Shown here: positions 34,107-39,991 of the stretch, piece after piece
How the letters are laid out: every line of letters starts with the position of its first letter
Numbering within the stretch: the first letter of the stretch is position 1
Source: Acidobacteriaceae bacterium
Lineage (GTDB): Bacteria > Acidobacteriota > Terriglobia > Terriglobales > Acidobacteriaceae
DNA: 39,991 nucleotides
Direction: 5' to 3'
Assembly (NCBI GenBank): GCA_025934135.1
Contig: JAICYR010000008.1
Coordinates: 1 to 39,991, forward strand
Notes under the pieces: generated by a model
The model's database searches: none
Told to the model about the DNA's origin: nothing
Seen by the model: only the letters and a program-made list of their open reading frames with translations
Translations under genes and position numbers: made by a program

Positions 34107-35243
34107 TTGTCCAGTTCCGCGCCTCCCGCGCTTCGCCAGACTCCGCTGAACGCCATGCACCGCCGCATGGGGGCCAAAATGGTCGATTTTGGCGGCTGGG
34201 ACATGCCTGTCGAATACTCCGGGCTGATTGCCGAGCACATGGTCGTCCGGACCGGGGTGGGCCTTTTCGATGTCAGCCACATGGGCGATATTCAGCTTCG
34301 CGGCCCGGAGGCCTTCGACGCGGTCCAGCACATCTCGATGAACGATGCCTCGAAGCTACAGATAGGCCAGGCGCACTACTCAGCCATGCTTTATCCAGAA
34401 GGCACGTTTGTGGATGACGTGATTGTGCATAAGCTGGGCGAGAACGATTACCTCATCGTCATCAATGCCGGTACGCGCGAAAAGGACTTCCAGTGGATCA
34501 AGCAGAACGCTAAGAGCTTCCACTGCCACGTTGCAAATTACAGCGACTATTACACACAGCTTGCTATTCAGGGGCCGCGCGCCGCGGAGATGCTGGCGAA
34601 ATTAACTAAGCTCGATCTGGACGCCATCAAGCCCTACTGGTTCCAGTGGGGAACTGTCTGCGGCTTGGCCAATACGCTGGTCGCCCGCACCGGATACACC
34701 GGCGAAGATGGCTTCGAGATTTATGTCCCCTCCGACGTGCCGACCAGCGAGCGAGTGTGGAACGAAGTGCTGGAAGCGGGCAGGGAATTCGGAATCCTGC
34801 CATGCGGACTGGGGGCGCGTAATACGCTACGGCTTGAGTCGGCCATGTCTCTTTATGGACACGAGATTTCCGAGACCATCAATCCTTTCGAGGCCCGGCT
34901 TGACCGCTTCCTTAAGCTGGACAAAGGCGATTTTCTCGGATCTGAGGCATTAAAGAAGGTTCAGGTTGAGGGTGGCCCAAAACGTAAGCTGGTTGGGCTG
35001 GAAATGCTCGAGCGCGGCATTGCCCGCGACGGCTACTCCGTCCTTAACCTTTCTGGGGAGAAAATAGGCGTGGTCACAAGCGGCTCGCCTGCTCCATATT
35101 TAAAGAAGAACATCGCGCTGGCCTACGTGCCGGTGGAGCTTGCGACAATCGACGCCGAAGTCGCCGTGGAAATTCGCGGCAATCCAGTCAAAGCGAAGAT
35201 TGTACCCACGCCGTTTTATCGCAGGCCGAAGAAGACAATTTAA
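34107..35243 (+). CDS. gcvT: Glycine cleavage system T protein (aminomethyltransferase)
   Basis: 378 residues from a TTG at 34107, chosen because ggaagga lies 8 nt upstream; an ATG at 34155 would cut into the conserved start (LRQTPLNAMHRRMGAKMVDF). Folate-binding motifs are present: GGWDMPVEYSG, FDVSHMGDIQLRG, TRTGYTGEDGFEIYV, and PCGLGARNTLRLES. It takes the aminomethyl group from the H protein to tetrahydrofolate, releasing ammonia and making 5,10-methylene-THF. First gene of gcvT-gcvH-gcvPA-gcvPB, all on the plus strand with gaps of 14, 2 and 5 bp. Confidence 0.97.
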   Translation: MSSSAPPALRQTPLNAMHRRMGAKMVDFGGWDMPVEYSGLIAEHMVVRTGVGLFDVSHMGDIQLRGPEAFDAVQHISMNDASKLQIGQAHYSAMLYPEGTFVDDVIVHKLGENDYLIVINAGTREKDFQWIKQNAKSFHCHVANYSDYYTQLAIQGPRAAEMLAKLTKLDLDAIKPYWFQWGTVCGLANTLVARTGYTGEDGFEIYVPSDVPTSERVWNEVLEAGREFGILPCGLGARNTLRLESAMSLYGHEISETINPFEARLDRFLKLDKGDFLGSEALKKVQVEGGPKRKLVGLEMLERGIARDGYSVLNLSGEKIGVVTSGSPAPYLKKNIALAYVPVELATIDAEVAVEIRGNPVKAKIVPTPFYRRPKKTI

Positions 35244-35257
35244 AGAGGACGAACCGA

Positions 35258-35647
35258 ATGGCATATCCGCAGAACTACAAATACACGCGCGAGCACGAGT
35301 GGATCGAGGCCGCGGGTAACCACGGCACCATCGGCATTACCGATTACGCGCAGAACTCGCTCGGCGACATCGTCTTCGTCGATGCTCCGAAGGTCGGTGC
35401 GACCGTCACGAAAGGCGAGGTCTTCGGCAGCGTGGAATCGGTCAAGGCCGTTTCCGACCTCTATTCCCCCGCCAGCGGCACCGTGACCGAAGTGAACGAG
35501 GCGTTGAAGGATTCGCCGGAAAAGCTCAACACCGAGGCACACTCCGCCTGGATTATCAAGGTTGAGTTGAGCAATCCGGGCGAGCTTGATGCACTTCTCT
35601 CAGCCGCCGACTACGAACAGTTCATCGCCGAAGAGGGCGGAAAGTAA
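35258..35647 (+). CDS. gcvH: Glycine cleavage system H protein
   Basis: 129 residues, the normal length. The lipoylation lysine is K63 in [15 protein letters not shown], inside the lipoyl-domain hairpin. The N-terminal REHEWIEA and [19 protein letters not shown] segments are typical. It shuttles the aminomethyl group between P, T and L proteins. The start at 35258 follows aaagagg. It lies 14 bp after gcvT and 2 bp before gcvPA. Lipoate attachment enzymes are not in the window. Confidence 0.98.
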   Translation: MAYPQNYKYTREHEWIEAAGNHGTIGITDYAQNSLGDIVFVDAPKVGATVTKGEVFGSVESVKAVSDLYSPASGTVTEVNEALKDSPEKLNTEAHSAWIIKVELSNPGELDALLSAADYEQFIAEEGGK

Positions 35648-35649
35648 CG

Positions 35650-36999
35650 ATGCGCTATCTCCCCAAGTCTGACGCCGAACGTGCAGCAATGCTCCGCGAC
35701 ATCGGCGTTGGATCCATTGATGAATTGTTCTCGGCCATCCCCGAGGAGTACCGTCTTGCCCGCGATCTGAACGCCCCGCGCCAGATGGGCGAGTCGGAAA
35801 TTGTCGACCACTTCAAGGCTGCGGCCCAGAAGAACGCCAACGGCTATACAAGCTTTCTCGGAGCGGGAGCTTACCGCCATTATCGGCCTGTCGTGATTGA
35901 CACGATTGTGCAGCGCGGCGAGTTTCTCACCTCCTACACGCCTTACCAGGCCGAAATCACCCAGGGCACGCTCCAGGCCATCTTTGAGTTCCAAACCATG
36001 ATCTGCGAACTTACCGGGATGGACATCGCCAACGCGTCCATGTACGACGGCTCGACCGGAGCCGCCGAGGCCGTCATGATGGCGGTTCGCGTTACCGGGC
36101 GCGACGGCGTGCTGGTCGCCCGCACCGCGCATCCCGAGTACCGCGAGGTCATGCACACCTACGCACAACACCAGGGCCATGAAGCGCGTGAAGTCGGATA
36201 CGGGCCGGACGGACGCATAGACCTGTCCGCGCTCGAACAGGCCGTGACTGAGGAAACCGCCTGCGTCCTGGTGCAGTCACCCAACTTCCTCGGCATCATC
36301 GAAGACATTCCCGCCATCGCCGAAATCGCCCATAAGAAAGACGCGCTGCTCATCGTTTCTATTGCGGAGGCCGTCTCGCTCGGCATTGTGCGTCCGCCAG
36401 TCGAGGCGGACATTGTTTCCATGGAAGCGCAGTCCTTCGGCGTCGCGCTCAGCTATGGAGGCCCCTACTGCGGAGTGATCGCGGCCAAGGAGAAATATCT
36501 GCGCCAGATGCCGGGCCGTCTGGTTGGCGAAACAACCGACACGCAGGGCCGCCGCGGATTCGTTCTCACGCTCTCCACGCGTGAGCAGCACATTCGCCGC
36601 GAGAAGGCGACCTCGAACATTTGCACGAACCAGGCTCTCGTCGCGCTTATGGCGACGGTCTTTCTTACTGTTTACGGCAAGCAGGGAATCCGCGAGTTGG
36701 CGCTCCAGAATTTGTCAAAAGCAAAATACGCCGCCGACACGCTCGGCAAGCACGGTAAGCTGCTCTTCGCCGGCACGCCGCGATTCCATGAGTTCGTCTT
36801 GCAGACGGAAGATCCGCCGAAACAGATCAATGTCCGCCTGCTGGAGAAGAAGATTATCGGCGGACTGCCGCTCAAAAAGTGGTATCCGGAACTGGGCAAC
36901 GCAAGCCTGTGGTGCGCTACGGAATTGACGACCAAAGACCAGATTGACGCGGCGGCCGCAGTGCTCGCGAGCGCGCCGGTCGCAGCAACGGCGAGATAG
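35650..36999 (+). CDS. gcvPA: Glycine dehydrogenase (decarboxylating) subunit 1
   Basis: 449 residues. This is the N-terminal half of the P protein in organisms where it is split in two. It begins with [20 protein letters not shown], and includes [43 protein letters not shown] and [19 protein letters not shown]. It has a PLP-transferase fold but lacks the PLP lysine, which is in subunit 2. With GcvPB it decarboxylates glycine and loads the aminomethyl group on GcvH. The ATG at 35650 is 2 bp after the gcvH stop and the gene is 5 bp from gcvPB. Confidence 0.97.
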   Translation: MRYLPKSDAERAAMLRDIGVGSIDELFSAIPEEYRLARDLNAPRQMGESEIVDHFKAAAQKNANGYTSFLGAGAYRHYRPVVIDTIVQRGEFLTSYTPYQAEITQGTLQAIFEFQTMICELTGMDIANASMYDGSTGAAEAVMMAVRVTGRDGVLVARTAHPEYREVMHTYAQHQGHEAREVGYGPDGRIDLSALEQAVTEETACVLVQSPNFLGIIEDIPAIAEIAHKKDALLIVSIAEAVSLGIVRPPVEADIVSMEAQSFGVALSYGGPYCGVIAAKEKYLRQMPGRLVGETTDTQGRRGFVLTLSTREQHIRREKATSNICTNQALVALMATVFLTVYGKQGIRELALQNLSKAKYAADTLGKHGKLLFAGTPRFHEFVLQTEDPPKQINVRLLEKKIIGGLPLKKWYPELGNASLWCATELTTKDQIDAAAAVLASAPVAATAR

Positions 37000-37004
37000 A
37001 GACG

Positions 37005-38564
37005 ATGGCATTCACCGGCACAACCCGCAAAGTTACGGCGCACCTCACACAGAACGAAGCACTGAGCTTCGAGAAATCCGCTCCCGGCAAAAAGGGATAT
37101 AAGCTCGCGCCGCTCGACGTTCCCGAGGCCGATGCGTCCGCCCTGCTCGGCGACTCCGTGCGCTCCAATGAACCCATGCTGCCGGAGTTGAGCGAGATAG
37201 AAATCATCCGCCATTTCACGCGGCTCTCCACCTGGAACTACGCCATTGACCTCGGCATGTATCCGCTGGGCAGTTGCACTATGAAGTACAACCCGCGCGT
37301 CAATGAATTTGTCTCCCGCCTGGAAGGCATCGCTGAGGCGCATCCTTATCAGCCCGAGGCTCTCTCGCAGGGCTTGCTCGAAATCATCAAGCTGTTGCAG
37401 GACTGCCTGCTCGACATTACCGGGATGCACGCCATTACGCTTCAACCGGCAGCGGGCGCGCACGGCGAGTTCACCGGAATCCTGCTGGCACGCGCCTGGC
37501 ATGAGTCGAAGGGCAATCCCCGCAAGACCATCCTCATCCCCGACTCGGCCCACGGAACGAACCCCGCCACGGCGGCAAGTTGCGGTTACCAGATCATCAA
37601 CCTGAAATCAAACGAGCAGGGCGGAGTCGATGTGGCCGCGCTAGCGGAAATCGTGAACGAAGACACGGCCGCCATGATGCTCACCAATCCGTCCACCATC
37701 GGCGTCTTTGAGCACGAGATTCACAAGATTGCCGACGTGCTGCACGCCAAGGGTGCGCTGCTCTACATGGATGGTGCGAACATGAACGCGCTGGTGGGGA
37801 AAACCCGCCCCGGCGACTTCGGCGTGGACGTGATGCACCTGAATCTGCACAAGACCTTCTCCACGCCGCATGGCGGAGGCGGCCCTGGTTCTGGCCCAGT
37901 CGCCTGCAAAGATTTTCTGGAGCCGTTCCTGCCCACGCCTGTTCTGGCGCAAGGGCCCGACGGCCTGCTTCATTGGAATTACGACCGCCCGCAATCTGTC
38001 GGGCGTGTGCGTATGCTCTACGGTAACTTTGGAATGTTCGTTCGCGCGCTGGCCTATATTTTGGCAAACGGCCCTGACGGCCTGCGCCAGACCACGGAAG
38101 ACGCCGTGCTCAACGCCAACTACATTCGCAAGAAGTTGGAAGACGTGTACGAATTGCCCTACCCCACCGCCTCCATGCACGAGGTCGTCTTCAGCGACAA
38201 GCGGCAGGTGAAGAACAGGGTGAAGACGGGTGACATAGCCAAGCGGCTTATCGACTATGGCTTTCACCCCTACACCACGTCGTTTCCGCTCATCGTCCCC
38301 GGCGCGCTTATGATTGAGCCGACGGAGAGCGAGTCGCGCGAGGAACTGGACCTCTTCATCGACGCCATGCGCCAGATCGCGCGCGAAGCTGAGGAGAATC
38401 CGGAACTGGTCACGAGCGCGCCGCACTCCACGCGCATCTCGCGCCTGGATGAAACCACAGCCGCGCGTAAGCCTGTCCTGCGCTGGCACAAGCCGGTGGT
38501 TCGCTGGAAGACTCCGGGGCCGAACGATCCGGTGGAAATCGGCACTCCGGCCAAGGAGTGGTAG
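37005..38564 (+). CDS. gcvPB: Glycine dehydrogenase (decarboxylating) subunit 2
   Basis: 519 residues, the C-terminal catalytic half of the split P protein. The PLP lysine is K283 in VMHLNLHKTFSTPHGGGGPG. H183 lies in SAHGTNPATA, with YPLGSCTMKYNPRVN and TLQPAAGAHGEFTGIL also conserved. It ends with a lysine- and proline-rich tail (VLRWHKPVVRWKTPGPND) that varies between species. Last gene of the gcv operon; no clear hairpin terminator follows within 60 bp. The L protein (lipoamide dehydrogenase) must be encoded elsewhere. Confidence 0.97.
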   Translation: MAFTGTTRKVTAHLTQNEALSFEKSAPGKKGYKLAPLDVPEADASALLGDSVRSNEPMLPELSEIEIIRHFTRLSTWNYAIDLGMYPLGSCTMKYNPRVNEFVSRLEGIAEAHPYQPEALSQGLLEIIKLLQDCLLDITGMHAITLQPAAGAHGEFTGILLARAWHESKGNPRKTILIPDSAHGTNPATAASCGYQIINLKSNEQGGVDVAALAEIVNEDTAAMMLTNPSTIGVFEHEIHKIADVLHAKGALLYMDGANMNALVGKTRPGDFGVDVMHLNLHKTFSTPHGGGGPGSGPVACKDFLEPFLPTPVLAQGPDGLLHWNYDRPQSVGRVRMLYGNFGMFVRALAYILANGPDGLRQTTEDAVLNANYIRKKLEDVYELPYPTASMHEVVFSDKRQVKNRVKTGDIAKRLIDYGFHPYTTSFPLIVPGALMIEPTESESREELDLFIDAMRQIAREAEENPELVTSAPHSTRISRLDETTAARKPVLRWHKPVVRWKTPGPNDPVEIGTPAKEW

Positions 38565-38623
38565 CCGTTACCAACTGAATCGATTGATTCGCACTGGTAT
38601 TCGCCCAAAGCAGAAAAAAGTTG

Positions 38624-38652
38624 TTGCCGATCTGGGCCCGCGAAGCCATAAT
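38624..38652 (+). promoter_or_regulatory. Possible sigma70-type promoter for the DUF3857 gene
   Basis: TTGCCG (38624-38629), a 17-bp spacer, CATAAT (38647-38652). The -35 box is weak (four of six), the -10 is good (five of six). It lies 66 bp before the predicted TTG start at 38718, in the 153-bp gap after gcvPB. Confidence 0.4.
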
Positions 38653-38717
38653 AGGGCGACTCTTCGGAGCCCTGCCGTATTGCTCCGGAGGGAATTTCGC
38701 TTCGCCGGGGTCTTGAA

Positions 38718-39991
38718 TTGTCCGCACGTGTTCGTCGCCTCCTTGCCTTCTGTCTGGTTTTTTCCTGTTTGCCGGCGTTCGCCGCGGATTGGCAGCAGCC
38801 CACCTCCGCTGAACTGAGCATGAAAACCTACGCGGCGGACCCGAATGCGCCGGCGGTGTATCTCTACCGCGAGGAAACGGTAGATGACAAGCTGCACATG
38901 CACTCCATGTATGCCCGCATCAAGATTCTGAGTGAGAAGGGCAAGGAAATGTATGGAGACATTGAGATTCCATACGAAGCCTCGGCCTTCAGCATCGACA
39001 GCATTGCGGGCCGCACGATTCATGCCGACGGAACGGTGGTCCCATTTACCGGAAAGCCTAATGACAAGCTGCTGCTGAAGCAGGGAGGCCTGAAGGTAAT
39101 GGCCAAAGTTTTCAGCATGCCCGACGTTCAGGTGGGCAGCATTCTTGAATATCGCTACAAACTCCGATACAACGACGATATTCTCAGTTCGCCTCGTTGG
39201 GTCATTGAGCGCCGCGTGCCGGTGCTCAAGGCGCAGTATTATTTCCAGTCCAGCCCGGACCTGCACGGCAATTTGCGCTTTATAACCACCAATGAGTATG
39301 GCCATGTGGTCCGTGCGAACCAGCTTCTGTATAGTTCCATTCTTCCGCCGAGCGCCAAGGTGACGGAGGAGGTGAACGGCCGTTTCGACCTGGCAGTTGA
39401 GAACATTCCGGCACAGCCGGACGAGGATTATTTGCCACCCTTCGGCAGTCTGAGCTATCGGCTCATCTTCTATTATTCGCCGTTTCGGACTGCGCCCGAG
39501 TACTGGACGTCGAACGGGAAATACTGGTCCAAGGACTTTGATCACTTTGCCCACCCCTCGGACAAGATTCACAGCGCGGTGAATGGCATCATTGCTCCCG
39601 GAGACACAGCCGAGCGAAAGGTTGAAAAAATCTATGCGGCGGTCATGAAAGTGGACAATACCGACTTCACGCGCGAGCACTCAGCCGAGGAAAACAAGGC
39701 GGAGGGCGTGAAAGTAAAGACCGCCGATGATATCTGGGCACTACAGCGCGGCACCAGCGACCAGATCACGCGACTGTTTGTCGCGATGGTGCGGGCGGCA
39801 GGGCTCAAGGCGTATGGCGCGATCGTGGTGAACAACGACAGGAGCGTGTTTGAAAAGAACTTCCTGAACTGGAACCAGCTTGACGATGAGCTGGCGATTG
39901 TCTCCATCGACGGGAAGGAAAAATATTTCGATCCGGGAGAGCGGTATTGCGAGTTCGGCAAGCTCCATTGGAAGCACGCTTGGTCGGGCGG
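38718..39991 (+). CDS. DUF3857/transglutaminase-like secreted protein (3' end cut by window)
   Basis: The frame runs open from a TTG at 38718 to the window end (424 codons seen). The TTG gives a signal peptide (VRRLLAFCLVFSCLPAFAAD); an ATG at 38820 would lose it. The DUF3857 domain covers about 60-240: KILSEKGKEMYGDIEIPYEA, FTGKPNDKLLLKQG, and VQVGSILEYRYKLRYNDD. The following segment (TSDQITRLFVAMVRAAGLKA, then YFDPGERYCEFGKLHW) matches the transglutaminase-like core near its His/Asp region. Secreted proteins of this type are common in Acidobacteria and Bacteroidetes; the substrate is unknown. The start is the least certain part. Confidence 0.85.
   Translation, partial: MSARVRRLLAFCLVFSCLPAFAADWQQPTSAELSMKTYAADPNAPAVYLYREETVDDKLHMHSMYARIKILSEKGKEMYGDIEIPYEASAFSIDSIAGRTIHADGTVVPFTGKPNDKLLLKQGGLKVMAKVFSMPDVQVGSILEYRYKLRYNDDILSSPRWVIERRVPVLKAQYYFQSSPDLHGNLRFITTNEYGHVVRANQLLYSSILPPSAKVTEEVNGRFDLAVENIPAQPDEDYLPPFGSLSYRLIFYYSPFRTAPEYWTSNGKYWSKDFDHFAHPSDKIHSAVNGIIAPGDTAERKVEKIYAAVMKVDNTDFTREHSAEENKAEGVKVKTADDIWALQRGTSDQITRLFVAMVRAAGLKAYGAIVVNNDRSVFEKNFLNWNQLDDELAIVSIDGKEKYFDPGERYCEFGKLHWKHAWSG

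Overview
The window reads as a stretch of GC-rich bacterial chromosome. It most resembles Acidobacteriota (class Terriglobia, Acidobacteriaceae-like). That placement is inference from gene content: a CRTAC1-type FG-GAP/ASPIC protein, secreted GH3 and SGNH hydrolases, a membrane-anchored winged-helix regulator, a split glycine decarboxylase, several secreted proteins of acidobacterial type, and a copy of the dispersed 'gtcatcctgag...aaggatct' intergenic repeat. There are no rRNA genes, no tRNA I could recognise, no CRISPR array, no insertion sequence and no prophage.

Layout. 0-3.9 kb: small zinc-ribbon protein, GT2 glycosyltransferase, HU/IHF-type DNA-binding protein behind a good sigma70 promoter, a secreted protein of unknown function, and a HEAT-like secreted protein. 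4-6.9 kb: heat-shock cluster hrcA-grpE-dnaJ, with no dnaK. 7-12.6 kb: TonB-dependent receptor, rsmE, a 22-residue Lys/Ala peptide gene with its own promoter and terminator, an apparently frameshifted CPBP membrane protease, thiolase, and a small membrane protein. 12.6-17.8 kb: aconitase, serB (phosphoserine phosphatase) and a NagB-like deaminase. 17.8-20.1 kb: a broken copy of the 3' end of serB, a solitary AIPR-family gene with a nuclease-like N-terminus (candidate phage defence), and a 455-bp gene-free stretch holding an orphan terminator. 20.2-24 kb: a VOC-like/RibH fusion, nusB, a membrane winged-helix regulator, and a START-like secreted protein overlapping a CDP-alcohol phosphotransferase. 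24-25.4 kb: ilvA behind an Ile-rich leader peptide and a terminator, which is a classic attenuator arrangement. 25.5-27.3 kb: a probable outer-membrane barrel and two unknown membrane proteins. 27.3-33.9 kb: LacI regulator, SGNH hydrolase, FG-GAP/ASPIC protein and GH3 beta-glucosidase (carbohydrate use). 34.1-38.6 kb: complete glycine cleavage operon gcvT-gcvH-gcvPA-gcvPB. 38.7 kb to the end: a DUF3857/transglutaminase-like protein cut by the window edge.

How the genes fit together. Most are housekeeping: protein folding, TCA cycle, Ser/Gly/Thr-Ile metabolism, riboflavin and ribosome maturation. serB and the glycine cleavage operon both serve the serine-glycine-C1 branch. The LacI regulator, SGNH esterase and GH3 enzyme plausibly form a polysaccharide-use locus. 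The least ordinary parts are the ilvA attenuator, the RibH fusion, the AIPR gene between what look like recombination scars, the frameshifted protease and the Lys/Ala micro-gene.
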